From: Priapulus caudatus
Taxonomy: Eukaryota > Priapulida > Priapulimorpha > Priapulimorphida > Priapulidae
Assembly: GCF_000485595.1 (NCBI RefSeq)
Contig: NW_014577166.1
Span: 189,312 to 219,017 of the forward strand
DNA: 29,706 bases
Direction of reading: 5' to 3'
Shown here: in pieces, positions 20,601 to 29,706 of the stretch
How the letters are laid out: every line of letters starts with the position of its first letter
How positions within the stretch are numbered: position 1 is the first letter of the stretch
Position numbers and translations under genes: made by a program
The notes under the pieces: generated by a model
What the model saw: only the letters and a program-made list of their open reading frames with translations
Databases searched by the model: none
What the model was told of the DNA's origin: nothing

Positions 20601-23600
20601 ACTCTTGCTGTGTCTCGGCTAGCGCGGTATCCAGCTTGAGTTCTGCTTACTAGTGGTGTTCGCTTATCGCGCAACAGAGGCACGGTTACGACTGCGCATT
20701 TGGATGAACTTATCTATAGAGTATGCCATGCATTTTTGATATGCAAATGACTCTTAGGCAATGAATAGCATATGTGGAAGACAATTCGATCGTGGATACA
20801 AAAAAGATAAAATCGTTTTTCCAACCAAGGTCGATGGGATTACCATATCTTTTGTCTAAACACCTTTTAAATGCTATCATGAAACAAAGTTGCTGTGATT
20901 ATAAAGTAGGGGATGCCTTTATACTCAAGTTATATGAATAACCTCACTAAATGGTCAGTACAGTCAGTATAGTGTTTACCTGGGAGTGCCTCTTCAATCA
21001 CCTCTTCTTCTTCCTCTTCTTCCGTTTCAAAATATTCGTCTTCTACGACAGCTGGCTCGTACTCTCCTAGCTTTATCCGTTCCCTTACCTTTTCCTCAAT
21101 AGACAACTGAACTGCATCTCTCTTAAAGTACAATATTCAATCATAAACAACTGTTCATTTGAATCACACTGATGACTATATTAAAAAGGGTATAAAATAT
21201 ACTGTTATGTGTTAAAATGTTATATTCCTGCCCTGTTGCCACTATATGTAATAACATAATTTGTCATCAGTTCATTACACAATGTGCACTTAAATGTTAC
21301 ATGAAAAATGCAAGTCTTTTAAGTAGAATATTCCCAGTGACAGTGTAAACATGAGGAGAAAAATACCATTGTGATTAAATAAAATGGGAAAAATCACCTT
21401 TTCTTGTAAAACTTTGGCTGTCAATGACACTTCTTGTATTTCCTTATCTCGTATTGTTGCCGAAATAGCAAATTTCTTCCGCCTGAAATTAATGGACATC
21501 AGACGAATTCATAATGCTATCATCATTATGTCTATATATACTTATAAGGTGACTCCTTATAACCTCATTCCAACAATATCACCAGGGCACATAACATATA
21601 CCAGTTATCAGGCATGAGCATCATGGTTTTCATTACTTACAAACTTTCGAGCAGGTCATCGGCCAAGTATGGTGAACTTAAGATCGGTTCCAGCGATGAT
21701 GGCTTCGTTAGAACTACCTTCACCGAGTTTCTGCCATCTTCTGCACTTGGAGCTGCAATGCGTAACCCCACTTTTTTTTTAGATAAGACCCAATAAACGG
21801 TACCGACAATAAACAACTCTTAATTTGAAACAGTACACATGAAAGAAAAGAAAAGAAAAGACCGCTAAGCCATACTCAAGATAGTCACCACCAAACAGTT
21901 GCATTTAACATATGATGGCAACTTGTAAACACCCGTACGACAGCACATTTTCTACGGCAAGGTAGGTGATAATTCCGATAAGCCTTACATCTTTGCGCCG
22001 ATTCGAGGGGGGACGTGCTGCGGGATACTGGAGCCGAATCCGATCCCAGGTCACTCGTGTCTACGGCCATAGATTTCTTCAGTATCGCTGATTGGCGGAT
22101 TCGCTCCCTGGTGCCAGAAGCTTCGCTGGGCGGCAGCTTTTCTACGTGGAATGCAGGCTTGAGCGGTGTGCTCGCTTCGGGCGGCGTCTGTGCTTCGGGC
22201 TTTAGTTGCGATTTGCGGTTCCAGCTCCACCTTGGAAACACGAATTTATGAATTAGGAGAGTAGGATAACGGGTTGATCTCACTACTATGATTAATAACT
22301 CACTTTCAACATGCTGTTTATGACAGTCACTGCAGTTACCTTGTTCTATTACTGCGTGGTGGTTTGCCTAGCAACGAATTGTCTTTTTATTATTGTTTTC
22401 AGCACAGATAACAAGATAAACAATTTACATAGACAAATTTTCATTTCTGAAAGGTCTGCTCGACAACGCAAGTAACAACCTCAGTTTTCTTTCTAAATGA
22501 GTGGTTACAAATCTGACAGAAATACCTCATTCTGTAACTGATGAAGGAGCAGCTAATCTAATATCAACTTACAAACCAAGTTGATCCTTAGTTCTTGAGA
22601 ACAAAAGCGAACTATTCGGCTGGACTGACGTGACTTGCTGGAGCAACTGGCGATACTTCTCCCTCTCTTCCAAAAGTTCAACCTGATAAAACCATGTAAT
22701 GAAGCCCATCATATTTTGTAACTAAACCTACTTGCATTGCAAACGCAAATCCATTTCAATCAGACTGCTGCATTTATTCATACGACAGACGAACCATTAC
22801 TTCTGAGGAATTTGTGCAAGATAAATCAGAACTTTGAAATAGAATCCAGTTCCTGGGAGTAGCTCATAATGAACTGGAATTTTAAGCAGACACTTGATAT
22901 ACATCAAAGGTATGTTTATAGTGGACAAAAACACATGCACACACATACACGCATGCACAGAAACACAGACACACATGCACGCCTACACATCTGGTCCTTG
23001 ATTATAAAATCAGACGTAAGCCATTATGCTCACAGTGAATTTGGCTCAAACAGAGATACATTATAAAATCAGTTCTATATCACTATCATGTCATGATATT
23101 TTGTCTCTCTGCATAGCTACCAGCCTACCTTTCTAGCTGTTGTGTGAGTCCTACGTTTCTCTTTAGCACTGCTCTTTTGCCGACCGAACAAACCATTAAT
23201 GGAACGGAATGTAGTACTAGTAGATCTAAGGTTCGGTTGTCTATACTCTGCTCTAAACATACCAGTGAGACCACTGTTACTGAAAGTAAGAGTAAAGTTA
23301 ATAGTTATTTATACTATAGCTCAATTAGTTTGGCCTTTTATACAAAACGTCCTAATTAAAAACCTCATTAATCATTTATCACATTCTAAGTTATCGTATC
23401 TCAAATGTTGCAAGTGTATCAAGTATTACTAATAGCATGAACATGTATACACTGATATACATATGTTCAGGAGTTAGTGAGACAAAGGAGTTTGACACGG
23501 ATTTGGTACTGATTTCACTACATTTTTGTCATGTGAGTTCGAAGTGAATAAAAATACAAATGTATACAAACATGAGCTTCTTTTGTTCACTGGTCCTTAT

Positions 23601-25868
23601 TCTATCTTCCGGTAGTATTACAAACCGCGTAGCTTCCTTCGTTTTGACATAAATCATACTTTTGCCTGACATAGTTTTCTCGTTATTTACCGTCGTGTGG
23701 CGTTGCCAAGCCGCAAATTCTCATGCACAGCAACTCAAAGGAGGCGCGGCAGGGATCGTGTCTTCCATACGTTATCTCGTGAAGCAGTTTTTGTTCGGCT
23801 AACAAAGCCGGGAGATGACGACGTTAACTCTCGCATTCATCACATACTATTGGTGATGATAAGTAAGGTGTAAACACATGCGTTTTCCTGCAATTGCACA
23901 GTAATGGTTGCTATGCAAAACACATGTACGAAAAGCTACAATCAGCTGGAAGAATTTACTCGCCAAGATTCATACCCATCATTCCTCCGCGGGTGAAGTA
24001 GTTCAGATATTTTACCAGCGCAGCGTTTATTTAAAAAAAAACTGCTGGATTCAACCATAAAAACAAGGCATTCTAACTATAGTTTAAATGTAAAATAGTT
24101 TTAATTTTTAAACCCAGCATGGGCACAATGAAACTAAATTTCTAAGCACATTTTCTGCACTCGGCTAGACTATACGGCCTAAATTCCCTGCCGCGCCTCC
24201 GAGTTGCTCTGCATGAGAATTTGCGGCTTGGCAACGCCACACGACGGTAAATAACGTGAAAACCATGTCGTGCAAAAGTATGATTTATGTCAAAACAAAG
24301 AAAGCTACGCGGTTTGTAATACTCCCGGAAGATAGAATAAGGACCAGTGAACAAAAGAAGCTCATGTTTGTATACATTTGTATTGTTTTTCACATCGAAC
24401 TCATACGACAAAAATGTAGTGAAATCAGTACCAAATACGAGTCAAACTCCTTTGTCTCATTAACTCCTGATATACATGTGTTCATACTAACAGACACTAC
24501 CAATGACATCTCTATACACGTAACTTATGCCACCTCAGAATTATCATACGTTACAATGAGTAATCGCAGCAACTTAATATTGTGCAAACATTTTTGGCCG
24601 CTAAAGTAACTGACTCTCATATATGCGTCTATGGTTTATGCAAATTGATAAGTTTTTCAACGAAGTTTGTATGATAAACCAGTCAGTAAACACGTGGCAG
24701 AGATAACTACTGGAGATCATAACTAGAAAACAAACTCTGGAATACCTGTGACTCGTGCTTGCATGTTCATTCACTATAGGTGAGGTGCTTGCTACATTCG
24801 TTCCATGAGGAGTACCAGTTTCTACAAGGAAGGCAATGTTTTGTGAGCTTGACCATATTTACTGAGAGGCATTCACACATAATAAGTAATGATACAATTT
24901 ATGAGTGACGTGCAGTTTTGGCAGTAAAAACAAACATTCAATAATCTACATTTCTCTACTAACTATGATAGCACATAATACTACTGCTTGGTAGAGATAC
25001 TTTCATAACAATAACCACAAGGTCTGATAAAAAATATCAGTGATAACTAGCACTAGCATAACTTACAAGCTTCTAAAGGCTTCAGAGGTAAAGTTAGTTG
25101 CATAAACCAAGAATAAGAAAACAATTACACTTACTTTTTCTAACTGCTTTTGCATAGCTTCTTTCTGGTATCGTTGACTTAACACCATGTTGCACATTTT
25201 CTTCGCTGCCATCTCCACGATATGCTCCCATATTTCTCATGTTTGGTATAGAAGGCTAGTATACAATATGAAATGAAAACCAAATGATTTTCTAATTGAG
25301 GACCTAGACCTATTTGTCACAGGTACTATCCAACTTAAAAGTTGCTTCATAGCGTAAAATTTAAACAGTACATTAAAATAGGTTGAAATGACTAAACTAA
25401 ATTTCTCATTTATTGCCGGCAATGGGTTGCACCTTTTTAACGCATTTATTGCGAAACTGCTTTCGCATCCATCCTTCAAATCACATCCTTTGATTAAAGA
25501 TAGTATATTGCAATTGATACAACTCCCTAATGGGCCCTCCCCCATCCATCTGTAAACTAGCACCCTCAAATATACCTAGGGAGAGCCCTGAAGTTGCAAG
25601 GATAATAGCACAAACCTACCTTGTACATGCTGCTGGAGCAATGGTGTGAAGATGACGATGATCTTGACCACTCCGGGTTCATATGACTGGATCCGTTTAC
25701 ACTCACGAAAGACAATCTATCAGAAATGGGCAACTTGCGTTGATAATATCTGTCGGCTAACGATGACTTAGTACGGACAAGCCACTCTGCGATGCGACCG
25801 ATCGGAAACCAGGAAGAGACGTATCCGTCATTCGCCTTCGCTCTTTTCGGAGTATTGATTATGTCCAT
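17675..25868 (-). CDS. SENP1: SENP1/SENP2-type SUMO-specific cysteine protease (15 exons, complete)
   Basis: Minus-strand exons: 25868-25620, 25255-25135, 24821-24746, 23279-23129, 22682-22573, 22230-21989, 21752-21641, 21482-21398, 21121-20980, 20584-20442, 19818-19615, 18776-18697, 18447-18369, 18183-18088, 17737-17675. Every junction keeps phase and the total is 650 residues, close to vertebrate SENP1. The C-terminal ULP1/C48 domain begins near residue 430 ([72 protein letters not shown], and the end [13 protein letters not shown]). The triad is His541, Asp558 and Cys609 with oxyanion Gln603; spacing matches human SENP1. The family matures SUMO precursors and removes SUMO from targets, mostly in the nucleus and at nuclear pores. 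The N-terminus has a hydrophobic stretch IGRIAEWLV after basic TPKRAK, reminiscent of the SENP2 N-terminus (inference), then a Ser/Thr-rich linker, [10 protein letters not shown] as in SENP2, and an acidic run before the protease. SENP1 versus SENP2 is not resolved; this may be the single pre-duplication gene. Confidence 0.95.
18364..18368 (-). other. Non-canonical GC-AG intron donor in the SUMO protease gene
   Basis: Exon 13 ends with AAG at 18369 and the intron opens GCAAG instead of GTAAG. The next exon begins GAC ATA CCA, giving the family sequence ...NMK-DIPLQMN without a frame break. No GT near this position keeps both frame and homology. GC donors with a strong flank (AAG|GCAAG) are a known minority class. 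Confidence 0.8.
20178..20222. repeat. (CT)n microsatellite
   Basis: This is a run of CT dinucleotides in the SUMO protease intron between exons 20584-20442 and 19818-19615. Confidence 0.9.
22923..22990. repeat. CA-rich imperfect microsatellite
   Basis: An imperfect (CA)n tract with tacacgcatgcac units, in a SUMO protease intron. Confidence 0.8.
23430..24490. mobile_element. Long foldback element in a SUMO protease intron
   Basis: The left arm (about 23430-23755) and right arm (about 24185-24490) are inverted copies with few differences, for example acaaatgtatacaaacatga, gttcactggtccttattcta, ttacaaaccgcgtagctt and gtggcgttgccaagccgcaa. The loop is about 430 bp. No transposase is seen. It lies between exons 24821-24746 and 23279-23129, and open frames across the arms are by-products. 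Confidence 0.9.
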
Positions 25869-25888
25869 TTCCAAGTCTCCATCGCCAT
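25859..25888 (-). other. Short uORF overlapping the SUMO protease start codon
   Basis: Upstream of the chosen ATG (25868) lie two in-frame ATGs of another frame (25888 and 25882). They encode nine residues (MAMETWKWT) and stop with a TAA at 25861-25859, just inside the main ORF. A possible acceptor (CAATAG) sits immediately before the first ATG, so the leader may be spliced here. Whether the mRNA includes the uORF depends on the unknown transcription start. Confidence 0.35.
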
Positions 25889-26448
25889 TTCTATTGAGGG
25901 AAGATTTTTTTCAATAATACTAGGTAGTTTTAGTATGGCTATTCATAAACCTGACAAATACAAATATAAAACAGAGGCGGTCTAAGTACTATAAGATAGA
26001 ACAGATAACTCTTAGCGATTGCTGTTTGAGCTTCTACCCTATTCTCAATTAGTAACAACTAACAAGCACCCAAGTGTTTTCCTTTTTCAGACTAAACTAA
26101 GTTATTAAACTTCCAATAAAACACAAATATTCTTGGTCCCATTTTGTAGAATGTAGGTAAACATCAATGTAGTTGTAGTTTATGCATACTAGAAACTATA
26201 ACATTTATTAATAATGCCACTTTCGAGTACAATTTTGGCCTAGAATGTACATTCACGGGCGCTTGCTACTAATAATGTTTCAATAAGAAATTACAACAAG
26301 AGCCGCAGAGTGTCTGGGCTCATCTGAGGTCTGTTGCTACGGTTATAAACGTAACATTTAAGTCGTCCGTAGTGACACTTTTGTTAGGCGCAGATATGCA
26401 GATACGCAGTTGCGTACACATCATTTCAGCAAACATTTTTTTTATTGC
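25889..26448. other. Upstream DNA or leader intron of the SUMO protease gene, nothing recognised
   Basis: AT-rich sequence without coding signatures. A non-coding first exon near 26650 spliced to the CAATAG acceptor at about 25892 is possible. Confidence 0.4.
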
Positions 26449-26513
26449 AGAGAGAGAGAGAGCGAGAGAGAGGAAGAGAGAGAGAGGGGGGGGCGAGAGA
26501 GAGAAAGAGAGAA

Positions 26514-26561
<48 letters not shown>

Positions 26562-26577
26562 CGGGCGAGAGGAGAGA
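26449..26577. repeat. (GA)n purine microsatellite, about 130 bp
   Basis: This is a long purine-only GA/AAGAGA tract with a G7 run, upstream of the SUMO protease start and just left of the CpG-rich candidate promoter. The frames it leaves open on both strands are not genes. Confidence 0.95.
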
Positions 26578-26629
26578 TAAGGAGAGAGTCAGTCAGACTA
26601 AATTGCTTATAAAGAAATAACACCCACGC

Positions 26630-26712
26630 GGCGCGCTACACTGTATCGGTTACGTCATCGATTGAAATGTACATTCCGATTTCGCCGCGCGGCGTCCAAA
26701 CTTTCGACGAAG
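26630..26712. promoter_or_regulatory. CpG-rich putative bidirectional promoter
   Basis: This short block is richer in CG than its surroundings (cacgcggcgcgc, cgccgcgcggcg) and contains ttacgtca, a CRE/ATF-like octamer, just before the AAGATGGCGG motif. It lies about 0.8 kb upstream of the SUMO protease start codon on the other strand, so it could serve that gene through a non-coding first exon. It is a motif-based inference without transcript support. Confidence 0.35.
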
Positions 26713-26725
26713 ATGGCGGGCAGAG
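26713..26725 (+). CDS. Candidate short first coding exon of an unidentified plus-strand gene (MAGR-G)
   Basis: aagATGGCGGGCAGAG is followed at once by gtaagg, a strong donor. The ATG sits in an AAGATGGCGG context, the YY1-type motif that often overlaps housekeeping gene starts, and lies in a local CpG cluster. V-ATPase subunit F of vertebrates begins MAGRG, but I found no downstream exon of it up to the right edge, so no identity is assigned. It could equally be only a YY1 site in the leader region of the divergent SUMO protease gene. Confidence 0.3.
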
Positions 26726-27212
26726 GTAAGGCAGACGTACATATAACGTACAGATTTCTTCAATGTCGGGGAGGATCAACACATTTCGACTGACAGTCAA
26801 CCATCGGGCTCTGCAGTGTCCACAAGCCAGCATGCTCCACCATATCCCGATATTGCACACTACTGTAACGTCGACAGAGAGAGCCATGCCAAGGACAGTA
26901 CAAAACTGGGAAATTTTCATTGCTAGGTTTGACGATTCATTTCTGCAATTACTTATCTCAAGATTGGTTAAACTGAAGTTAAGAATGTAATTATTTCTGC
27001 ACTTTTGAGTGCAATATACATTTGACCTATCCTGCAGGGACATTCTTCTCACTCTGTTCCGATAGATGGCGTGCATACTGACTAGGTGCAGGGAATAGAT
27101 AATCCAAACTATGGTTTAGCCCATACTGTGCTATCAGCCACCCACCTCAGGCACCTGCTAGGTAGGCCTATTTATAGTTGGCATAATCAAAAACAGACGT
27201 TTGCGTAAGTGC

Positions 27213-27640
27213 TATAGAGTACCGAAGTGTGACGTCACGTTGGCAAGACAACGTACGGGCTGGTTCTACACAAGCCACTGGCTCCATAACGTTTACTGCG
27301 TGAAAATGTTGTGCGTACGTAAAACACGAGTGTGTGCGCTGCAGACAGCGGTAAAGCATCGGTAGCAAGTCGATCTTACAATATTTAATGAATAAAAAAA
27401 AAATTAAGGGGGAAAAAAACTTTTTTTTTAAATTTTTTTTTTGTTAATTTTTTTTTTTCCGTTGCTTTTCACTTCCATCCTTTGGAAATCTATAAAAACT
27501 GTAATAATGACTCTCAGAATGATGGTTACAATCGGGTACAAAACACGACACGCAGTTAATGTTACCAGAGCATATGATTGTGTAGAACCAGCAGGCTCGT
27601 TGTCATGCCACCGTGACGTCATCGCTTCGGTACTCTATTG
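27213..27640. mobile_element. MITE-like inverted-repeat element with a CRE octamer in each arm
   Basis: The ends are tagagtaccgaag and cttcggtactcta, with arms of roughly 110 bp that share gacaacg, ctggttctacacaa and tgcgtg blocks. Read with a TA at both ends, it fits a Tc1/mariner-style TA duplication. Both arms contain TGACGTCA (27230-27237 and 27614-27621). The centre is an A/T homopolymer region. Confidence 0.8.
27391..27462. repeat. A/T homopolymer tracts at the centre of the MITE
   Basis: A-runs, ggggg and then T-runs form the loop region of the element at 27213-27640. Confidence 0.85.
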
Positions 27641-27787
27641 ACATTGTATTCCCAACGTATAGAATCTCATATAGAGAATGAAGTTCATATATGATTTAAG
27701 GCACGTAAACGTTGTTCAAGTAAGTTTTGCATGCAGAATTTCACTGTGAAATTTAAGTCTTCCACGATCACACAAGTACCATCAAAC

Positions 27788-28385
27788 ACAGTTCAGTCCT
27801 TTGTTAACAGTCAACAAATCCATGTTTAACCCTCCTCTTGAGGTTCAAAAGGTTATCAGACACTTACTCTTCGCACTTCAGTATAAAGCACATTTCATGG
27901 TCCTTTCAATAAAGTGATAAAAATTGTAGGTCAGCACTGAAACAAAAAAGTTTTTCACTCTGTCCGTTAGGCCACGTCCTCAAAAAATGTCTGAAAGCCA
28001 ACCTTTCCCCCACTGCCCTTTGACCTGTGACCTCCAATTTCACACTGGTGATGGGTTTCCTGCCCATCACACTATACACCAAATATTAAGAGCATAGGTC
28101 GAGCCGTTTAGATTTGTGCCGCAATTCTGCATTTCCTCCCTATACCTTAAGTTAAGGAGGAAATGTTCCCCCGTCTTTTACACCTCTTGACCTTTGACCC
28201 CCAGCTTCGACATCCCAACTCGTTTTCAGATTACCCCCCTACGTCCCGACTTTCGAATCCGTACGTCAAGCCGTTTAGATTTGTGCCCAACTGTTGACGG
28301 ACGGACGGACGGCCGGACGCATGCACGGACAGACAACCATGCGATTCTACAAGCTGCATCTGACTATGTCAGATGAGCTAAAAAT
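27788..28385 (+). repeat. Dispersed repeat, copy D (about 600 bp)
   Basis: This is the best-preserved copy, matching A end to end. It contains TGACCT-g-TGACCT at 28021-28033, TGACCT-t-TGACCC at 28188-28200 and a GGAC tract near 28297-28315. It lies in the intergenic right part of the window. Confidence 0.85.
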
Positions 28386-28836
28386 GTACATCAACTTCAT
28401 CTATTAATACTATATAATAACTTATAAGTTGTACAATAAACATGGCCATATTAAAGCCGCACTATGCGCATCCAAACGCTAATTTCTCCAGTACTAGACT
28501 AGCAAATACTTCGTGTCATGCATAATCACACTACCTTATGACAAAATAAACTCTAGATACCTATATATTCAGCTGGCATTTGAAACAACTGTTCATCAAT
28601 GCATTTAGTCTGCTACAGATTTCAGCTAGAATATTATTAAATAAATGCATGATTTTAAATATTAAAATCTAGATCTAATAATTCTACCCATTACTGCTGA
28701 ATAAGTGTTAAGTATTACAATGTTAACCACTTTGCAGCATTTTTGAATCGCGAATTTCGGATTTTACCCATTCCCGCCATTTTTAGGGAGAATTCTGGTG
28801 GTCTGATACCGAGTCACCGACACGGCAATAGCTGTT
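28386..28836. other. AT-rich intergenic DNA, nothing recognised
   Basis: Short inverted words (ttaaatattaaaatctagat) occur, but no gene or larger repeat was found. Confidence 0.5.
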
Positions 28837-28886
28837 GCTAATGTTGACTGTGTTCTAATTTTGTGATAGCATACATGTAGAACGTT

Positions 28887-28969
28887 ATGATTTCTTCCGT
28901 CACAAATACGTTGAAGTCTATTTTATCACCTGAAAGGTCAAATCGTGCTCCCAAACGGCAACTTGACAG
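28887..28969 (+). CDS. Candidate first coding exon of an unidentified gene
   Basis: An ATG opens 27 codons (MISSVTNTLKSILSPERS..., basic and Ser/Pro-rich, with an SPER site and KRQLD) ending in AG before a good donor gtacgt. No product is recognised. The same DNA on the minus strand can be read as a terminal exon (28929-28838) after acceptor CCTTTCAG, encoding 29 residues and a stop. Both cannot be right, and either may be chance. Confidence 0.25.
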
Positions 28970-28995
28970 GTACGTCAATCGACGACCAGTCGTCG

Positions 28996-29110
28996 TCATA
29001 CTCATAGTCTCACACTCATACTCGTACTCGTACTCGTAGTTGTACTCGTACTTCGTAGTCGTACTCGTACTCGTAGTCGTAGTCATACTCATACTACTAC
29101 TACTACCAGG
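28996..29110. repeat. Imperfect tandem (TACTCG/TAGTCG/TACTCA)n
   Basis: Six-base and three-base units built on ctcgta and actcat, grading into (TAC)n. It explains the Ser/Thr- and Tyr/Glu-rich frames read there. Confidence 0.85.
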
Positions 29111-29654
29111 CTACTACTAGTACTAGTGTAGACTGTAGTATGTAGTCCGTCCGTGCCGTGGACGTGGTGAGAGGTACGAACGACGAACAATGCCGAATTA
29201 GTTACAACAAGAACCACAGGCACTTGGAGCGTTTCATGCTAAATAAATACCAAATCTAATTACTACGTATCAAGCCAAAGTCTTAATGTTTCTCTACTCT
29301 CTTTCACCTAGTATTATTGCCGACAATTTCCTGTAAATTCCGTCCAATGCTCATCTGCAACACACGCTGGCTGCCGCACACTGACACAAATATATACTAT
29401 TACTATATAGCGCAGTAGAAAGCGCGCTGCCAAATTCGCTTGACGCTCGCTGGATTTCACACGAATACAACACAAATATTCAACCATTCTACTCCATCTT
29501 TGTTTCTATTTCAAGGACAGTGTTCACTTGTTATAAAAAACATACTGTCTGTGTTCGTAACCGAGCTGTGTCACGCAAAAGCACACAGCCTGACGAAATT
29601 ATCGCGTTCGCTCCCGTTGTGCAGTTTATGTAAATGGCTGCAAGTACAGGGCTA

Positions 29655-29706
29655 TAGCGGCGCACTGCATTTTGGGAAACTACCACGCTGCTTCCGCATC
29701 CTCAGT
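29655..29706. promoter_or_regulatory. ZNF143/STAF-like and ETS-like promoter motifs at the right edge
   Basis: On the minus strand this reads GCGGAAGC followed by GTAGTTTCCCAAAATGCAG and TGCGC. The second part resembles the ZNF143 (SBS) consensus with its TTTCCCA and ATGCA-TGCGC cores; the first is an ETS-type core. These two motifs often co-occur in animal housekeeping promoters. Any gene it drives is probably outside the window. Confidence 0.35.

Noticed and set aside
21885-22283. Whole 132-codon minus-strand frame as a gene
   Set aside because: Only 21989-22230 is coding, as an internal exon of the SUMO protease; the extensions run into introns.
23199-23432. Plus-strand frames of 71-77 codons over the SUMO protease exon
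   Set aside because: They are shadows of the minus-strand exon 23279-23129, whose phase and family fit are consistent.
24142-24609. Frames of 89 and 117 codons on both strands
   Set aside because: They lie on the right arm of the foldback element, and similar peptides arise from the left arm in the opposite orientation; no transposase motif.
26636-27076. 146-codon open frame on the minus strand, the longest uninterrupted frame in the window
   Set aside because: It crosses the CpG block and the AAGATGGCGG start, has no recognisable domain, is Cys/Val-rich without pattern, and an overlapping frame is open on the other strand.
27168-27641. Two opposed frames sharing CVEPA and LSCQRDV-like peptides
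   Set aside because: The likeness comes from the inverted arms of the MITE, not from paired genes.
1-29706. CRISPR array, operon, integrase, toxin or phage modules
   Set aside because: Spliced animal genes, eukaryotic repeats and no prokaryotic signals; the short repeats present are microsatellites or inverted-repeat elements.

Overview
This is a eukaryotic, metazoan window. Three conserved animal genes can be assembled exon by exon from the sequence, with consistent splice phases, GT-AG introns of roughly 0.15-2.5 kb, AT-rich introns, and many transposon remnants. The repeat load and the mid-length introns fit a marine invertebrate, but I cannot name the species. There is no sign of a bacterial operon, phage, CRISPR array or virus.

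Layout. (1) About 2,177-8,389, minus strand: the 5' part of a DENND3-like gene (Rab GEF; N-terminus, uDENN and much of cDENN), which runs off the left edge; one internal exon is unresolved. (2) 9,252-12,077, plus strand: complete DAD1 (oligosaccharyltransferase subunit) in two exons. Its start codon is head-to-head with DENND3, 862 bp apart. (3) 12,078-17,500: about 5.4 kb with no recognisable gene. (4) 17,675-25,868, minus strand: a complete 15-exon SENP1/2-type SUMO protease of 650 residues with an intact catalytic centre, convergent with DAD1. (5) 25,870-29,706: upstream/intergenic DNA with two weak candidate first exons (26,713 and 28,887) and a promoter-like block at the right edge.

The genes are ordinary housekeeping genes (protein N-glycosylation, SUMO processing, Rab/autophagy traffic), and nothing suggests they act as one pathway. 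The unusual part is the non-genic DNA. Five inverted-repeat elements of different families lie in introns and flanks: 2.6 kb (tiny hairpin), 9.8-10.9 kb, 11.1-11.3 kb, 23.4-24.5 kb and 27.2-27.6 kb. There is also a CAGGG-ended TIR element at 3.9-5.0 kb and a 98-bp palindrome at 15.7 kb. A dispersed repeat of about 600 bp (1.1, 5.8+6.9 and 27.8 kb) carries tandem TGACCT half-sites in DR1/DR2 spacing, the arrangement bound by nuclear receptors. I found no convincing new biological system. The best leads are this receptor-site-bearing repeat and the long foldback elements inside essential genes.
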